Positions 8,248 to 15,126 of a stretch of 64,000 nucleotides of DNA are shown here, piece by piece. The stretch covers positions 103,539 through 167,538 of the forward strand of contig NZ_JAHTKP010000015.1 in NCBI RefSeq assembly GCF_019192735.1, written 5' to 3'. The notes under the pieces are model-generated. The model did not search any database, had not been told where the DNA came from, and worked only from the letters and a program-made list of their open reading frames with translations. Numbering within the stretch: the stretch's first letter is position 1; each line of letters begins with the position of its first letter. Source of the stretch: Kitasatospora aureofaciens. Lineage in GTDB: Bacteria > Actinomycetota > Actinomycetes > Streptomycetales > Streptomycetaceae. Made by a program: the position numbers and the translations under genes.

Positions 8248-9489
8248 ATGGAGTCGCCGCAACCACCCCTGTTCAAGCGCCTGAGCACGGGGCACTGGGT
8301 CGTCATCGACTGCGCCGCCGCGGTGCTCGTGATGGTCCTGTCCACCCTGCTCTGGCAGGGAACGGCCCACGCGGGCGAGCCGAAGCCGGCGGACGTCGCC
8401 ACCGCCGTGCTCTCGGTGCTCGCGGTGGCGTTCCGGCGGCGCTGGCCCCGTGCCGTGCTCGCGCTGGTCGCGACCGCCGGAGCCGCCGCCACGTTCGTGC
8501 GCGGGGGGCCTGTGCCGCTGGTCGCGGTCGCCTTCGTGATGTACGTGATCCCGCAGCGGTCACCACGGCGCGAGGCGCTGTGGTCGCTCGCGGCCACCTT
8601 GGCGGTGATGGTGCCGGCCGCCGGGCACACCGGGTTCCTCGACCTGCCCTTCGGCCCGCCCGCCCGGCACAGTGCGGCGTTGCTCATGGAGAGCGCGCTG
8701 CTCGTCGCGATCGCGTGGACGATCGGCTACGCGGTGCAACAGCAACGGCTGTACGCCGCCAGCCTGCACGCGCAGGCGAAGCAGCGGGCGCAGGAGCAGG
8801 TGGCCGAGGCCCGTCGCGCGGCGAGTGAGGAACGCCTGCGGATCGCAAGGGAGTTGCATGATGTGGTGGCCCACACGATGAGTGTGATCGCGGTGCAGGC
8901 GGGCGTGGCGAACCACGTTGCCGCCGAGCGTCCGGACGAAGCGCGGCGCGCGCTGTCGTCCATCGAGGAGACCAGCCGCAGCGCGCTGCGCGAGATGCGG
9001 GCCATGCTCGGGGTCCTCAGGGACGAGGAGCACAACTCGCGGCCCGGGCAGGGCGGTGCCGGGCCCGCCCCCGCACCGGGACTGGCGGATCTGGGCGCCC
9101 TGGCGGAGCGAACGGCCGAGGCGGGCGTCCGGGTGGACCTCGAGTTCAGCGGCGAGCGGCCGGATCTGTCCCCCGGCCTGGACCTGGCCGCCTACCGCGT
9201 CGTCCAGGAGGCGGTCACCAACGTGATCAAGCACGCGGCCGTGGATCGGTGCCGGGTGGCCGTCGCGTACCACCCCGACGCGGTGACGGTGGAGGTCACG
9301 GACCACGGCAACGGCACCGCACGGGACGCCGGAGCGGGCGCCGCACGGCCGGTGGCCGGTCACGGCATCGTCGGCATGCGCGAGCGGGTCGGCATGTACG
9401 GCGGCGAGTTCCGGGCCGGTCCGCTGCCGGAGCAGGGCTTCCAGGTCAGCGCCCGATTCCCGTCCGACACGGCCGGGGTCTCGCTGTGA
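8248..9489 (+). CDS. NarL-type sensor histidine kinase
   Basis: 413 residues. Four or five hydrophobic spans fill the first 170 residues. A coiled-coil linker (RAQEQVAEARRAASEERLRIA) leads to the H-box RELHDVVAHTMSVIAVQAGVA, and the HATPase domain contains VVQEAVTNVIKHAA and GHGIVGMRERVGMYGG. ATG 8248 is chosen because MESPQPPLFKRLS precedes the first span. No clear Shine-Dalgarno precedes it, but TACATT lies seven bases upstream, so the mRNA may be leaderless. Its stop overlaps the regulator start (GTGA), and it diverges from the ABC exporter genes 200 bases away, an arrangement common for kinases that control a transporter. Confidence 0.9.
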   Translation: MESPQPPLFKRLSTGHWVVIDCAAAVLVMVLSTLLWQGTAHAGEPKPADVATAVLSVLAVAFRRRWPRAVLALVATAGAAATFVRGGPVPLVAVAFVMYVIPQRSPRREALWSLAATLAVMVPAAGHTGFLDLPFGPPARHSAALLMESALLVAIAWTIGYAVQQQRLYAASLHAQAKQRAQEQVAEARRAASEERLRIARELHDVVAHTMSVIAVQAGVANHVAAERPDEARRALSSIEETSRSALREMRAMLGVLRDEEHNSRPGQGGAGPAPAPGLADLGALAERTAEAGVRVDLEFSGERPDLSPGLDLAAYRVVQEAVTNVIKHAAVDRCRVAVAYHPDAVTVEVTDHGNGTARDAGAGAARPVAGHGIVGMRERVGMYGGEFRAGPLPEQGFQVSARFPSDTAGVSL

Positions 9490-10241
9490 TCCGCGTACTG
9501 GTCGCCGACGACCAAGCCCTGGTGCGTGGCAGCTTCCGCGTCCTCGTGGACACCGCACCCGATCTGACCGCTGTCGGCGAGGCCGCGACGGGTGACGAGG
9601 CGGTCGAACTCGCCGGGTGCGAGAAGCCCGACGTCGTCCTCATGGACATCAGGATGCCCGGTCTGGACGGGATCGAGGCGACCCGGCGGATCACGTCCGG
9701 GCCGGCGACCTCGGGCGTCAAGGTCCTGATCCTGACCACCTTCGACATCGACGAGTACGTCTTCGCGGCCCTCCACGCGGGCGCGAGCGGCTTCCTCCTC
9801 AAGGACACCCGGCCGACCGACCTGCTGACCGCGATCCGCGTCGTCGCGGCCGGTGACGCCCTCCTCGCCCCCGGTGTCACCCGGCGCCTCATCGAGGAGT
9901 TCACCCGCCGCCCCGAAGCCGGCACGCGGCCCTCCGCCGCGTTGGCGGAGGCGACCGAGCGGGAGCGGGAAGTCCTGACCCTCGTCGGCCTCGGCCTGTC
10001 GAACACCGAGATCGCCGACCACCTGCACGTCAGCCTCTCCACCGCCAAGACGCACGTCGGGCGCCTGCTCATGAAGCTCGGCGCTCGCGACCGGGCCCAA
10101 CTCGTCATCGCCGCCTACGACGCCGGCCTGGTCCGTCCGGCATCCGCAGCTGAAACGCAGCCCACGGGCGAGAAACGACTCCGCCACGCACCGCCCGACC
10201 GGCACGCGGGGTTCACCGGCCGCGCAGGGGGTACCCGGTGA
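9486..10241 (+). CDS. NarL/FixJ-family response regulator
   Basis: 251 residues starting VIRVLVADDQALVRGSF. The phospho-acceptor Asp lies in VVLMDIRMPGLDGIE, followed by LTTFDIDEYVF and GASGFLLKDTRP. The LuxR-type HTH is TEREREVLTLVGLGLSNTEIADHLHVSLSTAKTHV. It forms a cognate pair with the kinase whose stop it overlaps by four bases. Proteins of this class usually end shortly after YDAGLVRPG. Here the frame continues for about 34 residues (ASAAETQPTGEK to AGGTR) before overlapping the next start at 10238, which suggests that the boundary was remodelled or that the tail is a recent extension. Confidence 0.92.
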   Translation: MIRVLVADDQALVRGSFRVLVDTAPDLTAVGEAATGDEAVELAGCEKPDVVLMDIRMPGLDGIEATRRITSGPATSGVKVLILTTFDIDEYVFAALHAGASGFLLKDTRPTDLLTAIRVVAAGDALLAPGVTRRLIEEFTRRPEAGTRPSAALAEATEREREVLTLVGLGLSNTEIADHLHVSLSTAKTHVGRLLMKLGARDRAQLVIAAYDAGLVRPASAAETQPTGEKRLRHAPPDRHAGFTGRAGGTR

Positions 10242-10984
10242 GCCCCGCGCCCGACCCCGCCCCCGACTACCGCCAACTTGCCGATGTCGGCCCGTACTTC
10301 GCGCTCGACACCGCCGCCTCGCTCGCCGACGCCCCGCCCCCGGACTACCGGCCGCTGCGCGAGCTGTACGAGGGCGGGGCGGAGGGGCCACTGGCCGCGC
10401 GGATGCACGTCGTGGCGCAGCGGCTCGGCACCGACGAACTCCGGGTCGCCGCATCGATCCTGCACCTGGGCCTGGCCGCTCGCTTCTGGTCGGTGGGCGT
10501 GGGCTCGGCCGTCCTCCTGGGGGCGGTGCCGTCGCTGGAGCGGGCCTGGCTGCGCATCCCCGACCAGGGGCCGATCGACCTGTGGACGCCGCCGGACCCG
10601 CCCGCCACCGGGCCGCTCGCCGATCAGCTCCACGAGGCCGTTCTGGTCGGACAGTTGGAGCCCCTGGCGGAGGCCGTCCGGTCGATCGTCCCGCTTTCCG
10701 GGCGGCTGCTCCTCGGCAACTCCGCCTCCGCCCTCGCCGGCACGTTGCGCGTTCTGGACGTGCACGCGCCGGACGCCGCCCGCGCGCTGGTCGCCGAGGT
10801 GCTGGACCGCCCGCCCCTCGCCGGGACCGGCACCCTGCACGCCGGCCCGCACGGCACCGCGTTCCGGCGCACCAGCTGCTGCCTGTACTACCGCGTCGGC
10901 CCGAGCGCCGGCGTCTGCGGCGACTGCTGCTTCACCCGGCCGCCCGAACGACCCCGGCAGGCGCGTCGGGCGCGACAGCCTTAA
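10238..10984 (+). CDS. FhuF-like [2Fe-2S] ferric-siderophore reductase-type protein
   Basis: 248 residues. The C-terminal motif RRTSCCLYYRVGPSAGVCGDCC has the C-C-x10-C-x2-C spacing of the [2Fe-2S] cluster in FhuF-family ferric-siderophore reductases, proteins that release iron from hydroxamate siderophores in the cytoplasm. The upstream segment (LHLGLAARFWSVGVGSAVLLGAVP) matches the FhuF-like fold used in actinobacteria. The GTG start overlaps the response regulator stop by four bases (GTGA), so it is co-transcribed with a two-component system. No iron box was seen near it. A 14-base palindrome, CTTCACAAGTGAAG, lies just after the stop at 10988. Confidence 0.75.
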   Translation: MSPAPDPAPDYRQLADVGPYFALDTAASLADAPPPDYRPLRELYEGGAEGPLAARMHVVAQRLGTDELRVAASILHLGLAARFWSVGVGSAVLLGAVPSLERAWLRIPDQGPIDLWTPPDPPATGPLADQLHEAVLVGQLEPLAEAVRSIVPLSGRLLLGNSASALAGTLRVLDVHAPDAARALVAEVLDRPPLAGTGTLHAGPHGTAFRRTSCCLYYRVGPSAGVCGDCCFTRPPERPRQARRARQP

Positions 10985-11038
10985 TACCTTCACAAGTGAA
11001 GTTCATATCCCCGCCACCTCGGCACCCGGCTGTCCTCC

Positions 11039-11356
11039 TCACCCGCCGTCCGCCAACTGCAGATGCCCCCGCACCAGATGGTGCACGCACGCGACGATGT
11101 GCGCCTCGGCAGCCGCCCGCGCTCCAGCAGCGTCGCCCGCGACGACCGCCACCAGGATCTCCCGGTGCTGTTCGGCGAGCCGCTCCTGGTCCGGCGCGTA
11201 GGGGGCGGGCAGCCAGAGCAGCGGGCCGAGCTCGGCCTGGAGCCGGACGGCGAGCCGGGTGAGGCGCACCGACTGGGCGGCGACGGCGAGTTCGATGTGG
11301 AAGCGGGCGTCCGCGCGGCGCCGGTCGGCGGGGCCGGCGGCGTCGCGCAGGTCGTG
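11039..11356 (-). pseudogene. FCD (GntR-family) ligand-binding domain remnant
   Basis: About 105 residues, from HDLRDAAGPADRRRADARFH to LVRGHLQLADGG, form the helical FCD domain of FadR-subfamily GntR regulators. Retained metal- or ligand-site features are ADARFHIELA, the LAEQHREILVAV helix and AEAHIVACVHHL. The N-terminal winged-helix DNA-binding half is missing, and the sequence before HDLRDA has no recognisable homology and no convincing start. I read it as a decayed regulator. The gene it once controlled is not identifiable. The neighbouring FhuF-like gene and membrane protein are unlikely targets, but this cannot be ruled out. Confidence 0.65.
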
Positions 11357-11534
11357 GGCTCTACCTGCTCCTCGCCCGCCCACATCCGAACAGCGACGCC
11401 CCGTCCGGCGACGCGACCACCGCTCCTGCGAGCGACCCCCGATGAGCCAGGCGCCGACGATCACCCGCGCGTGAGAACGCGCAAACCGGCCCGCGTCCGG
11501 CTTGTCCAGGGCCGGGCGCGGGCCGTCGATCCCC

Positions 11535-11564
11535 CACCCGGTGCCGATGCCCTGGCACCGGGTG
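11535..11564 (-). terminator. 11-bp hairpin downstream of the DUF3533-like gene
   Basis: Perfect inverted repeat CACCCGGTGCC with its complement around the 8-base loop GATGCCCT, 22 bases past the stop of the membrane protein gene. It lacks a T-run, as most streptomycete terminators do. Confidence 0.55.
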
Positions 11565-11585
11565 AAGCCTCTCATCCGTCGGTGG

Positions 11586-12641
11586 TCAGACCGCGACCGC
11601 CTCCTCCATCTCCTCCTCGGCCTCCACCGAAGCCTTCACCGGACGGCGCCCGCGCCGCTCGTACAGCGCCGCGGCCCCCACGGCCGCTCCGCCGAGCAGC
11701 AGCCACACCACCAGGGTCAGGACGTGCCCGCCGAGGCCGGCGCCGCCGTCGAAATAGAGGATGCTGCGCGCACCCTCCAGGAAGCCGGCGCCGGTCCAGA
11801 AGCCGTGCAGGGCGCCGAAGAATCCGTTCTGCAGCTCGGGCCGGTAGATGCCGCCGGAGGTGGTGAAGTTCAGCATCACGAACAGCACCATCAGGGCGAG
11901 CGTGGTCCACCTCTTCAGGAAGGTGTGCAGACCGATGCCGACGAAGATCACCCCGGCCGAGTAGAGCCAGCCGAGCGCCCAGATCGCCGCGACGTCATGG
12001 TCCACGACGTGGAAGACCGGACCGGCGGTGACGATCCCGATCACGCTCACGACGAGCGAGACCGCGAGGCCGACCAACGCCCGGACCCGCATGCGCAGCC
12101 CGGCACCGGCCGCGCCGATCGCGGCGACACTCGCGTAGGAGCCGATGCTCAGCGCGACCAGCAGGAAGAACAGGCCCTGACCGGTCGGGTCGCCCTCGGC
12201 GAGCGGGGTGAGGTCGGTGACGTGCAGCGGGACGCCCTGCTTGTCGGTGACGTTGGTGAACACCGCCGTGGCGACCACCACCGAGGTGTCCGAGTTGCCC
12301 TTGGCGACGAGCAGTTCGGGGCTCTTGGCGTCGGGGACGAACGCGCCGACCAGGTCGCGGTCTCGCAACTGCTGCTCGGCGGCGGTCCGGTCGGGCAGGG
12401 TGCGGACGTCGAGCGCGTTCCCGGCCTTGGCCTGGATGGCCTGCGCCAGGCCCTGGGCCTGCGGGGTGGTGCCGACGAGGGCGACCTTGAGGTGGTGCGG
12501 CTCGGGCTGGTGGAACGCGCCCTGGTAGGCGAGCGCCATGCCGAGGCACATCAGCAGCGGCGTGATCAGGTGGACGGCGAGGTGCTTGAGCGAGTGCCCC
12601 AGGGTGGGCGCTGCGGCGGGGGTCCGGGGTGTGCTGCTCAT
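11586..12641 (-). CDS. YhgE/Pip-like (DUF3533-type) membrane protein
   Basis: 351 residues. One span near residues 24-42 (HLITPLLMCLGMALAYQG) is followed by an extracytoplasmic domain of about 110 residues (HHLKVALVGTTPQAQGLAQAI onward), then five spans, the first at GLFFLLVALSIGSYASVAAIGAAGAG and the last at GGHVLTLVVWLLLGGAAVGAAAL. This 1+5 layout with an external domain matches the permease-like YhgE/Pip and DUF3533 families, often linked to export or surface functions in actinobacteria. The cytoplasmic tail is acidic (VEAEEEMEEAVAV). No ATPase is adjacent. Three phased repeats upstream suggest tight transcriptional control, but no regulator gene is next to it. Confidence 0.7.
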   Translation of the reverse strand: MSSTPRTPAAAPTLGHSLKHLAVHLITPLLMCLGMALAYQGAFHQPEPHHLKVALVGTTPQAQGLAQAIQAKAGNALDVRTLPDRTAAEQQLRDRDLVGAFVPDAKSPELLVAKGNSDTSVVVATAVFTNVTDKQGVPLHVTDLTPLAEGDPTGQGLFFLLVALSIGSYASVAAIGAAGAGLRMRVRALVGLAVSLVVSVIGIVTAGPVFHVVDHDVAAIWALGWLYSAGVIFVGIGLHTFLKRWTTLALMVLFVMLNFTTSGGIYRPELQNGFFGALHGFWTGAGFLEGARSILYFDGGAGLGGHVLTLVVWLLLGGAAVGAAALYERRGRRPVKASVEAEEEMEEAVAV

Positions 12642-12686
12642 GGGGTTCGTACCGTCCTCCGGTGACGTCGACTACGCACAGATGGC

Positions 12687-12742
12687 AAATACAACCAATG
12701 CAGGTGGTAAATGCAACCATCCGTGGATGTAGCTTACAACTA
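12687..12742 (-). promoter_or_regulatory. promoter with three direct repeats upstream of the DUF3533-like gene
   Basis: Read on the minus strand, GGTTGCATTTACC (12707-12719) and GGTTGTATTTGCC (12685-12697) are direct repeats 22 bases apart, and a third partial copy, AGTTGTAAG, lies at 12734-12742. TTGCAT in the middle copy and TGTATT 17 bases downstream could be the -35 and -10 boxes, so a repressor bound to the repeats would block the promoter. The stretch is clearly AT-richer than its surroundings. The cognate regulator is not adjacent. Confidence 0.45.
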
Positions 12743-12780
12743 TCGAATGTCACCCGGAAGCCGACCCCAGAACCGGTGCC

Positions 12781-14364
12781 TCACCGCAGCTCGAACACCC
12801 CGTACCCGAACCCGTCCGCCCGCAGCTCCCCGTCCGTCACGCGCACGCCCTGTACGTCCAGCGGCCGGACCGCGACCCCGGACCCGAGGTGCACCACCCC
12901 CGGCTCGCGCCGCGGGTTGACGGCCACCAGGTACCGCCCGGCCCGGGTGTACACCAGCGGGTACCCGGCGTGCCGGACCTCCACCCCGCCCGACGCCCCC
13001 AGCCCGGGGTGCGCCCGGCGCAGCGCGATCAGCCGCCGGACGGTGTGCAGCAGGGAGGTCGGATCGGCGCGCTGGCTGAGCACGTCCGGCCGGTGCGAGT
13101 CCGGGTCGACGGGCAGGTAGAGACGCTCGGGCGGGGCGCTGGAGAAGCCCGCGGTCGGGCCGGGCCGCCACTGCATCGGGGTGCGCGAGCCGGCCCGGTT
13201 GTAGCGGGGGCCGAGCACGCTGCCCTCGGTGTCGGGCAGCCCGGGCACGTACCGCATGCCGATCTCGTCGCCGTAGTAGATGGCGGGCAAGGTGGGCCAG
13301 GTGAGCTGGAACGCGAAGGCGGCCGGGAGCTGTTCGGCGGTGCGCGGGCCGGTGGCCAGCCGGGAGAAGTCGTGGTTGGCGGTCGGCAGCGCGATGTGGC
13401 CGCTGTCCTCGGTGAGTTCGGCGGCGGAGCGCCAGGCGTCGAGGAAGATCTGCGGGGTGCCGCGGCCCTCGGCCTCGAAGTAGCACGGGCCCTGCTGCCA
13501 GAACTCCTCCACCGTGCCCGCGTTGTTGTTCCACAGCGAGCGCAGTGGCAGGCCGCGATCCGCGCCGCCGAAGTGGAGGAAGAAGTCGGCGTGGAAGCCG
13601 GCGGCGAGGGCGGCGGCCGGGTCGCCCCACTCGGCGAACAGGGCGGCCTGCGGGTGGGCACGGTCGAGCCAGTCGCGCAGTTCGGTCCAGAGCTTGGCGG
13701 TCTCGGCCCGGCCCGGGTCGTCCTTGACCAGCGAGTAGGCCATGTCCACCCGGAAGCCGGCCAGGCCGAGGCCGAGCCAGTGCGCCATGATCTCGCGCAG
13801 CGCCACGCGGTTGGCTCGCGGGCCCTCGGCGTCCACCGGCTGGCGCCAGGGCTCGTCGGAACTACCCCGCGCGTAGCCGAAGTTGAGGGCGGGCTGACAG
13901 TCGAAGAAGTTCGGCCGGTAGAAGCCGGGACGACTGCCGGGCGAGGCGACGAAGCCGTCCACCTGCCGGTCGGACCAGATGTAGCGGTGGTCGGCCGGGT
14001 CCTCGACGGCTGCGAGGAACCAGGGGTGACGGTCGGAGGTGTGCCCGGCGACCAGGTCGAGCAGGATCCGGATGCCCTTGCGGCGGGCGGCCTCGACCAG
14101 GGCCACCAGGTCTTCGGTGCGGCCGTAGCGCGGAGCGGGGACGAGATAGTCGGTGACGTCGTAGCCGGCGTCGCGGAACGGCGAGGCGAAGCAGGGGTTG
14201 AGCCAGACCGTGTCGACGCCGAGCCAAGAGAGGTGGTCGAGGTGCTCGGCGATGCCCGCGAAGTCCCCGATGCCGTCACCGTCGGAGTCGGCGAAGGTCT
14301 GCGGGTAGATCTGGTACAGGACGGCGCCGGCCAGCCAGTCGGGGCCGGGGCGGGTCGAGGTCAT
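12781..14364 (-). CDS. GH13 alpha-glucosidase-type glycoside hydrolase
   Basis: 527 residues, typical of the oligo-1,6-glucosidase, alpha-glucosidase and trehalose synthase-like group. The (beta/alpha)8 core starts LYQIYPQTFADSDGDGIGDFAGI. Conserved region II GFRVDMAYS holds the nucleophile Asp, region III ALFAEWGDP the acid-base Glu, and region IV LPTANHDFSRL the third carboxylate with its His. Region I reads LDLVAGHTSD, with Gly where most members have Asn (DxVxNHTS). No signal peptide, so it acts on imported oligosaccharides. It lies 140 bases downstream of the KDPG-aldolase-like gene on the same strand and may belong to that transcript. Confidence 0.85.
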   Translation of the reverse strand: MTSTRPGPDWLAGAVLYQIYPQTFADSDGDGIGDFAGIAEHLDHLSWLGVDTVWLNPCFASPFRDAGYDVTDYLVPAPRYGRTEDLVALVEAARRKGIRILLDLVAGHTSDRHPWFLAAVEDPADHRYIWSDRQVDGFVASPGSRPGFYRPNFFDCQPALNFGYARGSSDEPWRQPVDAEGPRANRVALREIMAHWLGLGLAGFRVDMAYSLVKDDPGRAETAKLWTELRDWLDRAHPQAALFAEWGDPAAALAAGFHADFFLHFGGADRGLPLRSLWNNNAGTVEEFWQQGPCYFEAEGRGTPQIFLDAWRSAAELTEDSGHIALPTANHDFSRLATGPRTAEQLPAAFAFQLTWPTLPAIYYGDEIGMRYVPGLPDTEGSVLGPRYNRAGSRTPMQWRPGPTAGFSSAPPERLYLPVDPDSHRPDVLSQRADPTSLLHTVRRLIALRRAHPGLGASGGVEVRHAGYPLVYTRAGRYLVAVNPRREPGVVHLGSGVAVRPLDVQGVRVTDGELRADGFGYGVFELR

Positions 14365-14505
14365 GGGCTGGGTCCTCCTGCCGGGTCCGGGGGCCGATCC
14401 CCTGATTCTCGCCGAATCCCGGCCGTCCCGACAGTCCGCCTCGCTTCCCGAACCCAGGCCCGCAGTCCGGCGCGTCAGGGCCCGAAGTCCGCCGTGCCGC
14501 CCGGA

Positions 14506-15126
14506 TCAGCGTCCGCAGGCCGCCGTGAACGCCCGGGCCCGGCGGGTGATCTCCGCCCAGTCCCCCGCCGCGACGACGTCCGGCGGCACCACGTCGGTGC
14601 CCGCGCAGACCGCGAGCGCGCCGTGCGCCAGGAAGTCGGCGGCGTTGCCCGCGTTCACCCCGCCGGAGGCCACCAGCGGGACGTCCGGGTAGGGGCCGCG
14701 CAGGTCCTTGAAGTAGCCGGGGCCGAAGGCCCGGGCCGGGAAGATCTTGACGGCGGCGGCACCCAGGTCCACCGCCTGCGCGACCTCGGTCGGGGTGAGC
14801 GCACCGAGCACGACCGGCACCCCGGCGTCGCGCGCGGCGGCCGCCACCTCGGGCCGGCAGCCTGGGGTCACCAGGAACGAGGCCCCGGCCGCGACCCCGA
14901 GCTCGACCTGCTCGGCGGTCAGCACTGTCCCGATCCCCACCCGCCACCCGGCCGCCGAGGAAGCTCTCAGTTGGTCCGTCACATTCGGTGTGGTGTACGT
15001 GAATTCGGTCCAGGTGATGCCACCCTCGGCGAGCGCGGCGCACAGCGCGGCGGCGTCCGGAATCCGCGGCGCGCGGACCACGGCGATCACCGGGTGGGCG
15101 GACAGGGCGGTGGCGAGAGGCGTCAT
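14506..15126 (-). CDS. KDPG/KHG aldolase-family enzyme
   Basis: 206 residues. Class I aldolases of this family split 2-keto-3-deoxy-6-phosphogluconate into pyruvate and glyceraldehyde-3-phosphate. The Schiff-base lysine is K127 in AAVKIFPARAFGPGYFKDL, and the catalytic glutamate is E41 in TWTEFTYTTP. The arginine that follows it in most members (ExTxRT, R49 of Escherichia coli Eda) is Thr45 here, so substrate handling may differ. LVASGGVNAGN is the phosphate-site glycine loop. The ATG overlaps the stop of the deacylase-like gene by four bases (ATGA), so the two are coupled. Together with the KDG-kinase-like gene on the other strand, this supports a sugar-acid route. Confidence 0.82.
   Translation of the reverse strand: MTPLATALSAHPVIAVVRAPRIPDAAALCAALAEGGITWTEFTYTTPNVTDQLRASSAAGWRVGIGTVLTAEQVELGVAAGASFLVTPGCRPEVAAAARDAGVPVVLGALTPTEVAQAVDLGAAAVKIFPARAFGPGYFKDLRGPYPDVPLVASGGVNAGNAADFLAHGALAVCAGTDVVPPDVVAAGDWAEITRRARAFTAACGR

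Noticed and set aside
10988..11001. CTTCACAAGTGAAG palindrome as a transcription factor site
   Set aside because: It lies after a stop codon between a gene and a pseudogene; with six-base arms a chance origin or weak terminator is as likely.
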